Origin: Chimaeribacter coloradensis
Lineage (GTDB): Bacteria; Pseudomonadota; Gammaproteobacteria; Enterobacterales; Enterobacteriaceae
Length of the DNA stretch: 64,000 nucleotides
Direction: 5' to 3'
Assembly: GCF_002858715.1 (NCBI RefSeq)
Contig: NZ_PJZH01000002.1
Span: forward strand, 124,001 to 188,000
The notes below the pieces were generated by a model. The model was not told where the DNA came from. It worked only from the letters and a program-made list of their open reading frames with translations, and did no database searches. The position numbers and the translations under genes were made by a program. How positions within the stretch are numbered: the first letter of the stretch is position 1; every line of letters begins with the position of its first letter. Below, one piece after another: positions 39,790 through 49,322 of the stretch.

Positions 39790-41015
39790 AAACCTTACTC
39801 TCCCTCTGCACCGGCCTCAGCCTGCTGGGTGCCGGGGCATGCCACGCCGCCGGTGACGGCTCCTTTGAAACCGTGGAAAAAGGGCGCTACCTGGCGGTGC
39901 TGGGTGACTGCGCCGCCTGCCACACCGCCAAAGCTGACCAGCCCTACGCCGGGGGCGTGCCGATCGAGACGCCGTTCGGGCGGCTGGTGGGGGCCAACAT
40001 CACGCCGGATCGCGAGACCGGCATCGGCACCTGGACGTTCGAGGAGTTTGACCGCGCCATGTCGGAGGGCATCGGCAAGGGCGGCGTCCACCTCTACGGC
40101 GCGATGCCGTTTACCGCCTTTACCCGCGTCACGCGTGACGACAACCGGGCGCTCTGGGCCTACCTCCAGACGCTGCAACCGATCCACAGTGAGGTAGAAA
40201 CCAACCAGCTCCCCTTCCCGTTTAACCAGCGCGCCAGCCTGATTGGCTGGAACTGGCTGAATTTCGACAAGGGCGAATACCGCCCGCGGCTGGATAAATC
40301 GGCGGAGTGGAACCGCGGGGCCTATATCGTCGAGGGGCTGGGGCACTGCGGCACCTGCCACACGCCGAAGAACCTGATCGGCGGCGATAAAACTGACCGG
40401 GCATTGCAGGGCGCGGTGGTGCAGGAGTGGATGGCACCGGACATCACCCCCGACCCGCGCACCGGCATCGGCCGCTGGACGGAGCAGGAGCTGATGGACT
40501 ACCTGAAAACCGGAGCCAACCGTTATGACATCGCCTCCGGGCCGATGGCCGAAGAAGTGGATCACTCGTCGCGCCACTGGACAGAGGCAGACCTGAAAGC
40601 GGTGGCGGTCTACCTGAAACAGAGCGGGCTGAAGAGCAGCCGGGAGAAGGCCCCCGCGCCGCTGAAACCGGACGACGCGCGCATGGTGGCGGGCCGGGCG
40701 ATCTACGCAGATCGCTGCTCCGCCTGCCACACGCCGGACGGCCAGGGCATCCCCGGCCTCTTCCCGCGGCTGGCGGATGCGCCGCTGGTCAACAGCGACA
40801 ACGCCACCTCGATGATCCGCGTGGTGCTGGCCGGGTCACGCGCCGGGGCGACCGGCGCGGCACCGACCGCGCCGTCGATGCCGTCGTTTGACCGCTACCT
40901 CAGCGATCAGGACATCGCCAACGTGCTGACCTACGTGCGTAACAGCTGGAACAACGCTGCCGCGCCGGTCGGGCCGGATGATGTCAAAGACCTGCGCGAA
41001 CCGCTGCGCCGGTAA
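39786..41015 (+). CDS. Tri-haem cytochrome c subunit of the gluconate-type dehydrogenase
   Basis: A 409-residue periplasmic cytochrome with a Sec signal (MKTLLSLCTGLSLLGAGACH) and three c-haem sites: CAACH (residues 42-46), CGTCH (188-192) and CSACH (311-315). This is the standard membrane-anchor electron-transfer subunit of alcohol/gluconate dehydrogenases, feeding the quinone pool. Its ATG overlaps the flavoprotein stop by 4 bp. Methionine sixth-ligand candidates follow each haem (for example the GAMPFT and GPMAEE segments). Confidence 0.94.
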   Translation: MKTLLSLCTGLSLLGAGACHAAGDGSFETVEKGRYLAVLGDCAACHTAKADQPYAGGVPIETPFGRLVGANITPDRETGIGTWTFEEFDRAMSEGIGKGGVHLYGAMPFTAFTRVTRDDNRALWAYLQTLQPIHSEVETNQLPFPFNQRASLIGWNWLNFDKGEYRPRLDKSAEWNRGAYIVEGLGHCGTCHTPKNLIGGDKTDRALQGAVVQEWMAPDITPDPRTGIGRWTEQELMDYLKTGANRYDIASGPMAEEVDHSSRHWTEADLKAVAVYLKQSGLKSSREKAPAPLKPDDARMVAGRAIYADRCSACHTPDGQGIPGLFPRLADAPLVNSDNATSMIRVVLAGSRAGATGAAPTAPSMPSFDRYLSDQDIANVLTYVRNSWNNAAAPVGPDDVKDLREPLRR

Positions 41016-41145
41016 CCCTGCCGCCGCGGCCCCGGCCGCGGCGTTTTCCGGTGCCCGCCTTTTCCGTCCCCCGCTTCCCGCCAATCTCGCCTATGCTTTT
41101 GATGCGTACCTGATTTTTTTCCCAGCCCTGATGTAAGGAGAGACT

Positions 41146-41706
41146 ATGCCTGTGATGTTCCGGCGCGGCCTGCTGGCCGGGTTGTTTGTGGCGGCGGTGG
41201 CCGCTGTGCCTGCGGTAGCAGCCCCCTTTGCCCTGACCTCCCCGGATTTTGATGATAACCGGCTGCTGGCGAAGAAATTTGCCGGTGCGATGCAGGGCAA
41301 CGCCGCCTGCACCGGTGAAAATCTCTCCCCCACGCTGCGCTGGCGCAACGTGCCGCCCGGCACCAAAAGCCTGGTGCTGCTGGTGTTTGACCCGGAAGGC
41401 CGCAAAGGGCTGGGGGTGAGCCACCTAGTGGCTTATAACATCCCGCCGACCGCCACCGGCTTTGCGCAGGGCGACCTGTCGCAGGGCAAAGGGTTCACCG
41501 GCGGCAAAAACAGCCCTGGCACGCAGATGTGGCACGGCCCCTGCCCGCCGCCCGGCTCCGGTTACCACCACTACACCTTCACCCTGATCGCCACCGATCT
41601 CCCGCCCGACGCCCTGCCCGCCGGGCTGACGCGCGAAGCGCTGCTGGAAAAACTCGAAGGCCACGCCATCTCGGCCGCCGGGCTTATCGGCCGTTTCGGG
41701 CAGTAA
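41146..41706 (+). CDS. PEBP/YbhB-like protein, exported
   Basis: A 186-residue phosphatidylethanolamine-binding-protein-like domain (Raf kinase inhibitor-like). A signal sequence (RRGLLAGLFVAAVAAVPAVA) suggests a periplasmic location. Family stretches include NLSPTLRWRNVPPGTKSLVL, SHLVAYNIPP and WHGPCPPPGSGYHHYTFTLI. E. coli has YbhB and YbcL of this family. It is transcribed toward cobA with stops one base apart. The function is unknown. Confidence 0.9.
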   Translation: MPVMFRRGLLAGLFVAAVAAVPAVAAPFALTSPDFDDNRLLAKKFAGAMQGNAACTGENLSPTLRWRNVPPGTKSLVLLVFDPEGRKGLGVSHLVAYNIPPTATGFAQGDLSQGKGFTGGKNSPGTQMWHGPCPPPGSGYHHYTFTLIATDLPPDALPAGLTREALLEKLEGHAISAAGLIGRFGQ

Positions 41707-41707
41707 A

Positions 41708-42547
41708 CTACGCCACCGGCAGCGCTTGCTGCCGGCTCATTTCTGTGCTGTCAGCGCGGTAAAACTGCACCACCTCGCCGATGATCAGCAGGCTGGGGGC
41801 GGCCGGTTTTTCACGGGCGACGGTGTCAGCCAGCGTCGCCAGCGTACAGGGGAAAACCTGCTGGTCGGCGCGGGTGCCGCGGGCGATCACCGCCGCAGGC
41901 ATCGAGGCCGCCATGCCGTGGGCGATAAGCTGTTGGCTCAGCGCGGCGCAGTGGGTCAGCCCCATGTAGAACACCAGTGTCTGGCCGTCGGCCACCAGCG
42001 CGGGCCAGTCGAGATCCGGCTCGCCGTTCCGGCTATGGCCGGTCACCAGCCGCACCGACTGGGCGCAGGCGCGGTGGGTCAGCGGGATGCCGGTTGCGGC
42101 GGCGCAGCCCAGCGCGGCGGTGATGCCGGGCACCACCCGGCAGGGCAGCCCCGCCTGCTGCAACGCCTGCTGCTCCTCGCCGCCGCGGCCGAACACAAAG
42201 GGGTCGCCGCCCTTGAGCCGCACCACCCGCTGCCCGGCCTGCGCCAGTGCCACCAGCAGGGCGTTGATCTCCGGCTGCGGCAGGGTGTGGTGGTGCGGCG
42301 TTTTGCCGACGTCGATCTTCAGCGCCCCCGGCGGCACCAGCGCCATGATCTCGTCCGAGACCAGCCGGTCATACACCACCACCTCCGCCTGTTGCAGCAC
42401 CCGCACCGCTTTCAGCGTCAGCAGCTCCACATCCCCCGGCCCGGCCCCTACCAGCCACACCTCACCCGCCTCTGCCCGGCTGCGGCACACCGCGCCCAAC
42501 AGGGCGGCCATACGGGCCGCGTTATCGGTCATCTTTGCATAGCTCAT
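41708..42547 (-). CDS. cobA: Uroporphyrinogen-III C-methyltransferase
   Basis: A 279-residue SAM-dependent methyltransferase that makes precorrin-2, the precursor of siroheme. The motifs VWLVGAGPGDVELLTLKAVR, VVYDRLVSDEIMALVP and RLKGGDPFVFGRGGEE are complete. Siroheme is the cofactor of the nitrite reductase in the same operon, so it makes sense as the last gene of the nas unit (10-bp gap after nasA). The protein has only the methyltransferase domain, unlike CysG, so dehydrogenase and chelatase activities must come from elsewhere. Confidence 0.95.
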   Translation of the reverse strand: MSYAKMTDNAARMAALLGAVCRSRAEAGEVWLVGAGPGDVELLTLKAVRVLQQAEVVVYDRLVSDEIMALVPPGALKIDVGKTPHHHTLPQPEINALLVALAQAGQRVVRLKGGDPFVFGRGGEEQQALQQAGLPCRVVPGITAALGCAAATGIPLTHRACAQSVRLVTGHSRNGEPDLDWPALVADGQTLVFYMGLTHCAALSQQLIAHGMAASMPAAVIARGTRADQQVFPCTLATLADTVAREKPAAPSLLIIGEVVQFYRADSTEMSRQQALPVA

Positions 42548-42557
42548 GGTCAGGCTC

Positions 42558-45182
42558 CTACGCGGGCTGTTGCGCCGCAGAGTGGATCAGTTTTTTCAGC
42601 TCCGGGCGGCAGGAGCCGCACTGGGTGCCGCATTTCAGCGCTGTGCCCAGCGCCTCAACGGAATCACAGCCGCCCGCCACCGCCCGCTGGATCTCCAGCT
42701 CGCCGATGCCGAAACAGCTGCAGATAAGGGTGCCGCGCGCCACCTGTTCCCCGGCGGCGCGCCCGGCCAGCAGCGCCCGCCGGGCAGCGGCATCCGGCGG
42801 TGGTGAGGTGAAGGCAGCGACAATCGCTTCGCGATCGAGCACCGGCACCCGCTGCGGGTGCAGGTAGAGCGCCGCCTGCAATGCGCCGTCGCGCCAGCCG
42901 AGCAGGTGGTGCGCCGCGCCCATCATCGCCTGCTGGATGAGCAGCCCGCCGCCGCACAGGCGTTGCAGCCAGGCCTCCGCCTCCGCCAGCGGGGTGCGGT
43001 CAGCCAGGATAAAGTCACTGACGCCCGGCTGAGTCACGCGGCTCCAGTAACCCACCGCGGGCGGTGCGGCCTCTGTGCCGCGCAGAAACAGCTCGCCCTG
43101 CCAGGCGGCGGGCCAGCGCGCGACGCGCACCGGCGTCTGTTTGCTCTGCGGCTGGCCGGAAACCGGGTCGACCCGCGCCTCCACCAGCGCATTGACCCGC
43201 GCCTGCGCGCTGAACTGCGCATTCCAGTGCATCGGCACAAACACCGTGCCGCACGGCTGGCCGGGGTCAGCTTTCGCCCGCGCCAGCAGCCAGCCGCGCG
43301 GCGAGGTGACGCAGACGATGTCGCCCTCCGCCATCTCCCCCATATCCGCCGGGTGGAGCACGCAGACCGGCTCCGGCGTGTGGCGCATCAGCGCGGCGGC
43401 TTTGCCGGTGCGGGTCATGGTGTGCCACTGGTCGCGGATACGCCCGCTGTTCATGGTCAGCGGGTAGCCTGCCGCCTCTGGCAAGACCGGCGGGTTAACC
43501 GCCAGCAGCCGCGCTTTGTTGTCCGGGTGCCAGAAGGCGCGTTCACTGCGCGGCACCGCGGGCAGCGGCCAGCGCTGCGGGGTGAGCTGTTGATACTGCT
43601 CTTGCGTCAGCGTCGCCAGCGCGCTGATGTCAAAGGCGCGTTGGCCGTGGTTCTCAAAACCGGAGAGCGCCGCATGTTCGCAGAAAATCTGATGCGGGTG
43701 GGCGTAATCAAAGGCCGCGCCAACGCCGAGCCGCTGCGCCACCTGGCTGATGATCCACCAGTCGCCGCGCGCCTCGCCCGGCGGCGGCAGAAACGCCCGC
43801 TGGCGGGAGATCATGCGTTCGGAGTTGGTCACGGTGCCCTCTTTCTCGCCCCAGGCCAGCGCCGGTAAGCGGATGTGCGCCAGCGCGGCGGTGTCGGTCT
43901 CCTGCATCACCTCGGAGACGATCACCAGCGGGCAGCGCGCCAGCGCCTGCCGCGCCCGGTCGGCATCCGGCAGGGAGACCAGCGGGTTGGTGCCCATGAT
44001 CCAGAGGGCCTTGATGCGGCCGTCGGCCAGCGCGTCAAACAGGTCGGTGGCGTTCAGCCCCGGCGCGGGCGTGACGTTGTCACTGCCCCAGAAACGGCCG
44101 ACGCGATCCACCTCCTCCGCGCTGAAACCCATGTGCGCCGCCAGCTGGTTCGCCAGCCCGCCGACTTCGCGCCCGCCCATCGCATTCGGCTGGCCGGTCA
44201 GGGAGAACGGCCCGTTGCCCGGCGTGTTGATGCGCCCGGTGGCGAGGTGCAGGTTGGTGATGGCATTGACCTGATCGGTGCCCGCCGAGGACTGGTTAAT
44301 CCCCATCGAGAACAGCGTCATCATGCGCGGTGCCTGCGCCACCTGGTGGAAAAACGCCGTCAGGGTATCGCGGTCAATCCCGGTCTCTGCGCTGACCCGC
44401 GCCGGGTCCCAGCCCGCCGCCGCGGCCAGCGCCGCCTCTGCGCCGGTGGTGTGCTGCTGCAAAAACGCCTGATCCAGCGCGTTCTGCTGGTGCAGCCAGT
44501 GCAGCAGGCCGTTGAACAGCGCGATGTCGCTGCCCGGCCGCAGCGCCAGGTGGAGGTCAGCCAGATCGGCGCTGGCGGTGGCGCGCGGGTCAATCAGCAC
44601 CACCTGCATCTGCGGCCGCTGCCGTTTCGCCTCAGCCAGCCGCTGGTAGAGCACCGGGTGCGCCCAGGCAGCGTTGGAGCCCACCAGCAGCACCAGATCG
44701 GTCTGCTCCAGGTCGCGGTAGCGGCACGGCACCCAGTCCGCCCCCAGCGCCCGCTTGTAGCCGGCCACCGCCGAGGCCATGCAGAGGCGCGAGTTGGTGT
44801 CCATGTTGCCCGCGCCGATAAAGCCCTTCATCAGTTTGTTGGCGACGTAGTAATCCTCGGTGAGCAACTGGCCGGAGCCGTAGAACGCCACCGACTGCGG
44901 CCCATGCTCGCGGATTGCCTGTTGCAGCCCGTCGGCCACCGCGTCCAGCGCCTTTTCCCAGCTGACGCGCGCTGCGCCCAGCACCGGGTGCAGCAGCCGC
45001 CCGCTGAGATCCAGCGTCTCGCCGAGGCGGCTGCCCTTGATGCAGAGCCGCCCGAGGTTGGCCGGGTGCTGCGGGTCGCCGCTGAGGGTCACGGCGTCGC
45101 CCTGCATCTCCGCACGCACGCCGCAGCCGACGCCGCAATAGGGGCAGGTCGTATGGGTGATAGTGGGGTTGGCGGCCGTCAT
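42558..45182 (-). CDS. nasA: Assimilatory nitrate reductase, molybdenum subunit
   Basis: An 874-residue cytoplasmic molybdopterin enzyme reducing nitrate to nitrite. The N-terminal 4Fe-4S ligands are in TCPYCGVGCGV and NLGRLCIKGSRL; the Mo-bis-MGD domain has DTNSRLCMASAVAGYKRALG and MGTNPLVSLPDADRARQAL. The C-terminal 60 residues form a BFD-like [2Fe-2S] domain (LICSCFGIGELEIQRAV and KCGTQCGSCRPEL), as in Klebsiella NasA. Electrons probably come from NADH through the NasC part of the upstream fusion protein. Its start overlaps the fusion gene by 4 bp. Confidence 0.96.
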   Translation of the reverse strand: MTAANPTITHTTCPYCGVGCGVRAEMQGDAVTLSGDPQHPANLGRLCIKGSRLGETLDLSGRLLHPVLGAARVSWEKALDAVADGLQQAIREHGPQSVAFYGSGQLLTEDYYVANKLMKGFIGAGNMDTNSRLCMASAVAGYKRALGADWVPCRYRDLEQTDLVLLVGSNAAWAHPVLYQRLAEAKRQRPQMQVVLIDPRATASADLADLHLALRPGSDIALFNGLLHWLHQQNALDQAFLQQHTTGAEAALAAAAGWDPARVSAETGIDRDTLTAFFHQVAQAPRMMTLFSMGINQSSAGTDQVNAITNLHLATGRINTPGNGPFSLTGQPNAMGGREVGGLANQLAAHMGFSAEEVDRVGRFWGSDNVTPAPGLNATDLFDALADGRIKALWIMGTNPLVSLPDADRARQALARCPLVIVSEVMQETDTAALAHIRLPALAWGEKEGTVTNSERMISRQRAFLPPPGEARGDWWIISQVAQRLGVGAAFDYAHPHQIFCEHAALSGFENHGQRAFDISALATLTQEQYQQLTPQRWPLPAVPRSERAFWHPDNKARLLAVNPPVLPEAAGYPLTMNSGRIRDQWHTMTRTGKAAALMRHTPEPVCVLHPADMGEMAEGDIVCVTSPRGWLLARAKADPGQPCGTVFVPMHWNAQFSAQARVNALVEARVDPVSGQPQSKQTPVRVARWPAAWQGELFLRGTEAAPPAVGYWSRVTQPGVSDFILADRTPLAEAEAWLQRLCGGGLLIQQAMMGAAHHLLGWRDGALQAALYLHPQRVPVLDREAIVAAFTSPPPDAAARRALLAGRAAGEQVARGTLICSCFGIGELEIQRAVAGGCDSVEALGTALKCGTQCGSCRPELKKLIHSAAQQPA

Positions 45183-48100
45183 GATACCGCCTCCGGCACC
45201 GCGTCGGTCACCGGCTGGCGGCAGACCCAGATGCGCCCTTTTTCCACCCGCACCGGCCAGCAGAGCAGGCGCTCGCCCGGTTTGTCGAGGCTCTGGCCGT
45301 CCCGCAGGCGGAAACGCTGCTTATAAAGCGGGGAGATCACCACCGGCTCGCCGTTCACGTCGCCGGTGAGGCCGCGCGCCAGCACATTGGCGTGGCTGCC
45401 CGGTTCGCGGTTCTCCAGGGCGAAGACCTTCTCCGGGGTCTGCGGCAGGTGGAACAACGCAATCTGTTGGTCGCCGAGCCGCGCCGCCAGCCCGCTCTCC
45501 GCCGGGATCGCCGCCAGCGCGCCGATCTCCTCCCACCCGTCGCCCACCGGCGCGTGGCGTTCAGGCGGCGGCAGGTCGGCCGGGCGCGGCTGGCCGCGCT
45601 CCAGCACCTGCACCACCGCCTCGTCCGGCCGGTCACTGTTGAGGAACGGGCGGAACAGCGCCTGCTGCGCCGGGGAGGCGAGCGTGGTCTGCCATTCACA
45701 CTGGTAGCTCGCGACAATCGCCTGCATCTCCTGCTCCAGCGCCGCGCCGAGGCCGAGGGAGTCGTTCAGCACCACGTCGCGCAGCATCTCCAGCCCGCCC
45801 TCCAGGTTGTCGCGCCAGACGCTGGTGCGCTGCAGCCGGTCGGCGGTGCGGATGTAGAACATTAAAAAGCGGTCGATGGTGCGGATCAGCGTCTCGCGGT
45901 CGAGGTCAGCTGCCAGCAGCTCGGCGTGGCGCGGCTTCATGCCGCCGTTGCCGCAGACGTAGAGGTTCCAGCCCTTGTCGGTGGCGATCACCCCGACATC
46001 TTTGCTCTGCGCCTCGGCGCATTCGCGGGTACAGCCGGAGACCGCCATCTTGATTTTGTGCGGCGAGCGCAGCCCCTTGTAGCGGTGCTCCAGTTCAATC
46101 GCCAGGCCGGTGGAGTCCTGCACGCCGTAGCGGCACCAGGTGGAGCCGACGCAGGATTTCACCGTGCGCAGGGATTTGCCGTAAGCGTGGCCGGTCTCAA
46201 ACCCGGCGTCCACCAGCCGCTGCCAGATCGCGGGCAACTGCTCCAGCCGCGCGCCAAACAGGTCAACGCGCTGGCCGCCGGTGATTTTGGTGTAGAGGTT
46301 GAACGCTTTGGCCACCGCACCGATTGCCAGCAGGCCGTCCGGGGTGATCTCCCCGGCCGGGATGCGCGGCACCACCGAGTAAGTGCCGTCTTTCTGGATG
46401 TTGGCGAAGTAGCGGTCGTTGGTGTCCTGCAACGGGCGGTGCGCCGGTTCCAGCAGATAGTCATTCCAGCAGGAGGCGAGCAGCGAGCCCACCAGCGGCT
46501 TGCAGATCTCACAGCCGTGGCCGCGGCCATGCTGCGCCAGCAGTTGGTGGAAGGTACGGATGTTGCCCGCGCGGATCAGCAGGTAAAGTTCCTGGCGGGA
46601 ATACGCAAAATGCTCGCAGACGTCGCGCTTCACCTCCACGCCCTGCGCAGCCAGCCCGGTTTCCATCACCTGTTTTACCAGCGCCGCGCAGCCGCCGCAG
46701 CCGGTGGCCGCTTTGGTGCAGGACTTGATGCCTGCCATGTCGGTGCAGCCGTTCCCCACTGCCGCCAGAATCGCCCCTTTGCTGACGTTATGGCAGGAGC
46801 AGACCTGCGCACTGTCGGGCAGCGCAGCGACGCCAGGCGCCGGGGCGGCACCGGCGGCAGCCGGAAGGATCAGGCCCGCGGGCTGGGCGGGCAGCGGCAG
46901 GTCGTTCAGCATCATCTGGTGCAGCGTCGGGTAGTCGCTGCTGTCCCCCACCAGCACCGCGCCGAGCAGCCGTTTGCCGTCCCCGGAGACCACGATCTTC
47001 TTATAAACCTCAGACGGGCCATCTTCCCAGCGGTAGCTCTGGCTGCCGGGGGTGCTGCCGTGGGCGTCACCGAGCGAGGCCACCTCCACGCCGAGCAGCT
47101 TGAGTTTGGTGCTCATGTCCGCGCCGGTAAAGGCCGCCTCCTCGCCCGCCAGCGTGGCGGCCAGCGTGCGTGCCATCTGGTAGCCGGGGGCCACCAGCCC
47201 GAAGATGCGGCCCTCCCATAAAGCGCACTCGCCGATGGCGAACACCGCCGGGTCGGAGGTGCGGCACTGGTTGTCGATCACAATGCCGCCACGCGGGCCA
47301 ACGGCGATGTCGCTCTCCCGCGCCAGCGCGTCACGCGGGCGGATACCGGCGGAGAACAGCACCAGATCGCTCTCCAGCGTGCTGCCGTCAGCGAAGGTCA
47401 GGCAGTGGCGCGCGCCGCTGCCGTCGGTGATGCTTTTGGTCTCATGGCTGGTGTGTACCGTCACGCCGAGGGCGTCGATTTTGCGGCGCAGCATCGCGGC
47501 CCCGCCGTCATCGAGCTGCACCGCCATCAGGCGCGGCGCGAACTCCACTACGTGGGTCTCCAGCCCGAGCTGTTTCAGGGCGTGTGCCGCTTCCAGCCCC
47601 AGCAGGCCGCCGCCAATCACCACGCCGCGCGCGGCCCCGGCTGCGCTGGCGGCAATCGCCTCCAGGTCGCTCAGGGTGCGGTAGACCAGACAGTGCGCAC
47701 GGTCGGCACCGGGGATCGGCGGCACAAAAGGGGCGGAGCCGGTGGCCAGCACCAGCTGGTCATAGGGGGTTTCGCGGCCGAGGCTGTCCACGGCGCAGCG
47801 GCGCGTGCGGTCAATCGCCGTCAGCGTGCAGCCGAGGCGCAGCTCGATGCCGTGGCGCTCGAAAAAGCCGTCGGTGACCAGGCTCAGGGAGCCTGCCGTG
47901 CGGCCGCCGAAGAATTCAGAGAGGTGGACGCGGTCGTAGGCCGCCACCGGCTCTTCGGCGCAGACGATGATCTGGTAGCGCCGGTGCAGGTTGCGCTCCA
48001 CCAGCTGTTCCAGAAAGTAGTGGCCGACCATGCCGTGGCCAGCCACCAGCAGAACCGGGCGGACGCCGGGGAAAAGTGCATCGTTCATCGTGGTGCTCCT

Positions 48101-49306
48101 CTGGGGCGCGGCCGCTGCCGCCCCCGGTTGTTCAGAATGTGGGCCGAGCAGCAGGTCATCGCTGACCGGTTGCCCCAGCAGGTGGCTGTAGGCGGCGGCA
48201 TCACTGGTGTCGCCGTAAAAGATCACGCCGCGCAAACGGCCGTCACGCAGCAGCAGGCGGCGGTAGTGGCCGGCCAGCGGGTCAAAGGTATGGTGGACCT
48301 CATCGTGCGGGGCGGCCTGCACCTCCCCGGCGGAGAACGCGGCGATGCCGGTGACTTTCAGCCGGGTCGGCAGCAGCGACGGCTGCCACGCCGCCCCGGC
48401 CTGCCCGGCCAGCCGTTGCGCCAGCACCTCTGCCTGGCCGCGGCACGGGGCGACCAGCCCGGCGGTGAAGCGGCCGACCTGCGCGCACTCGCCCACCGCC
48501 GAGATCGCCGGGTCGGCGGTCGAAAGCCCGCCATCCACCAGGATGCCGCGGTCGCACGCCAGCCCGGCCGCCGCAGCCAGCGCCGTTTCCGGCCGGGTGC
48601 CGATGCAGGCCACCGCCAGCACCGCAGGCCGCCGCGCGCCGCTGCTCAGCGTTACCGCCTCCAGCGCGCTGTTGCCGTGGAACGCCGCCACTTCGCAGCC
48701 GGTGAGGATATGCAGGCCACGCTGCTCAAGATCCGCCCTCAGCAGTTGCCCGGCGCGTTCATCAAGCTGGCGCTCCATCAGCCCGGCGTGACGGTGTAAC
48801 AACGTTACCGCCATCCCGCGCTGCGCCAGTGCGGTGGCCGCTTCAATCCCCAGAATGCCGCCGCCGATCACCAGCGCCGGGGCGCCGGGGCGGCAATGCG
48901 CCAGCATCCGGCCGACGTCCGCCAGGGTGCGGAAGCCGAGCACGCCGCTGAGATCCGCGCCCGGCACCGCAGGCAGCAGCGGCTGTGCACCGGTGGCCAG
49001 CACCAGCTGGTCATAGGGCAGGCAGCGTTGGCTGGTGTACAGCAGGCGGCGCGCCCGGTCGATGCGCAGCGCGGTTTCACCGTGATAAAAAGTGACGTTG
49101 TCACCATGAGACATGTCCGGCAGCAACGTCTCTTCCGGCCGCTGCTCGCCCGCCAGCACCGGGGAGAGCAGGATGCGGTTATAGCTGCCGTGCGGCTCCG
49201 CGCCGATGACGCTGACGGCAAAACGCCCCGGCGCTGTGCGGCACAGCGTCTCGACAAGGTGCCGTGCTGCCAGCCCGTTCCCGACCACCACCAGCCGTTG
49301 TGTCAT
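45179..49306 (-). CDS. nasB: Fused NasC - nitrite reductase NirB - NirD
   Basis: A single 1375-codon frame. Residues 1 to about 400 match NasC, the NADH-dependent flavoprotein of nitrate reductase (TQRLVVVGNGLAARHLVETL; LVIGGGILGIEAATALAQRG). From about 407 a full NirB follows: RPVLLVAGHGMVGHYFLEQL, a second FAD/NAD domain, a BFD-like [2Fe-2S] region (VCSCHNVSKGAILAAVGNGC), then the siroheme-4Fe-4S ligands CVGSTWC and CTREC. The last 110 residues are a NirD-like domain without Rieske ligands. In Klebsiella, nasC and nasB are separate genes. Here no stop separates them, but AGAGGAG (48096-48102) and an ATG at 48088 lie exactly at the boundary. The ATG at 49306 has GGGGAGAGG upstream. The protein reduces nitrite to ammonium and probably feeds electrons to NasA. 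Confidence 0.93.
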   Translation of the reverse strand: MTQRLVVVGNGLAARHLVETLCRTAPGRFAVSVIGAEPHGSYNRILLSPVLAGEQRPEETLLPDMSHGDNVTFYHGETALRIDRARRLLYTSQRCLPYDQLVLATGAQPLLPAVPGADLSGVLGFRTLADVGRMLAHCRPGAPALVIGGGILGIEAATALAQRGMAVTLLHRHAGLMERQLDERAGQLLRADLEQRGLHILTGCEVAAFHGNSALEAVTLSSGARRPAVLAVACIGTRPETALAAAAGLACDRGILVDGGLSTADPAISAVGECAQVGRFTAGLVAPCRGQAEVLAQRLAGQAGAAWQPSLLPTRLKVTGIAAFSAGEVQAAPHDEVHHTFDPLAGHYRRLLLRDGRLRGVIFYGDTSDAAAYSHLLGQPVSDDLLLGPHSEQPGAAAAAPQRSTTMNDALFPGVRPVLLVAGHGMVGHYFLEQLVERNLHRRYQIIVCAEEPVAAYDRVHLSEFFGGRTAGSLSLVTDGFFERHGIELRLGCTLTAIDRTRRCAVDSLGRETPYDQLVLATGSAPFVPPIPGADRAHCLVYRTLSDLEAIAASAAGAARGVVIGGGLLGLEAAHALKQLGLETHVVEFAPRLMAVQLDDGGAAMLRRKIDALGVTVHTSHETKSITDGSGARHCLTFADGSTLESDLVLFSAGIRPRDALARESDIAVGPRGGIVIDNQCRTSDPAVFAIGECALWEGRIFGLVAPGYQMARTLAATLAGEEAAFTGADMSTKLKLLGVEVASLGDAHGSTPGSQSYRWEDGPSEVYKKIVVSGDGKRLLGAVLVGDSSDYPTLHQMMLNDLPLPAQPAGLILPAAAGAAPAPGVAALPDSAQVCSCHNVSKGAILAAVGNGCTDMAGIKSCTKAATGCGGCAALVKQVMETGLAAQGVEVKRDVCEHFAYSRQELYLLIRAGNIRTFHQLLAQHGRGHGCEICKPLVGSLLASCWNDYLLEPAHRPLQDTNDRYFANIQKDGTYSVVPRIPAGEITPDGLLAIGAVAKAFNLYTKITGGQRVDLFGARLEQLPAIWQRLVDAGFETGHAYGKSLRTVKSCVGSTWCRYGVQDSTGLAIELEHRYKGLRSPHKIKMAVSGCTRECAEAQSKDVGVIATDKGWNLYVCGNGGMKPRHAELLAADLDRETLIRTIDRFLMFYIRTADRLQRTSVWRDNLEGGLEMLRDVVLNDSLGLGAALEQEMQAIVASYQCEWQTTLASPAQQALFRPFLNSDRPDEAVVQVLERGQPRPADLPPPERHAPVGDGWEEIGALAAIPAESGLAARLGDQQIALFHLPQTPEKVFALENREPGSHANVLARGLTGDVNGEPVVISPLYKQRFRLRDGQSLDKPGERLLCWPVRVEKGRIWVCRQPVTDAVPEAVS
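48086..48102 (-). promoter_or_regulatory. Internal ribosome site and start codon at the NasC/NirB boundary
   Basis: Read on the minus strand, AGAGGAG is followed at 7 bp by an in-frame ATG opening MNDALFPGVRPVLLVAGHG, the normal beginning of NirB. This would allow a separate 969-residue NirB-NirD product besides the fusion. Confidence 0.65.
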
Positions 49307-49322
49307 CACCCTCTCCCCTTTC

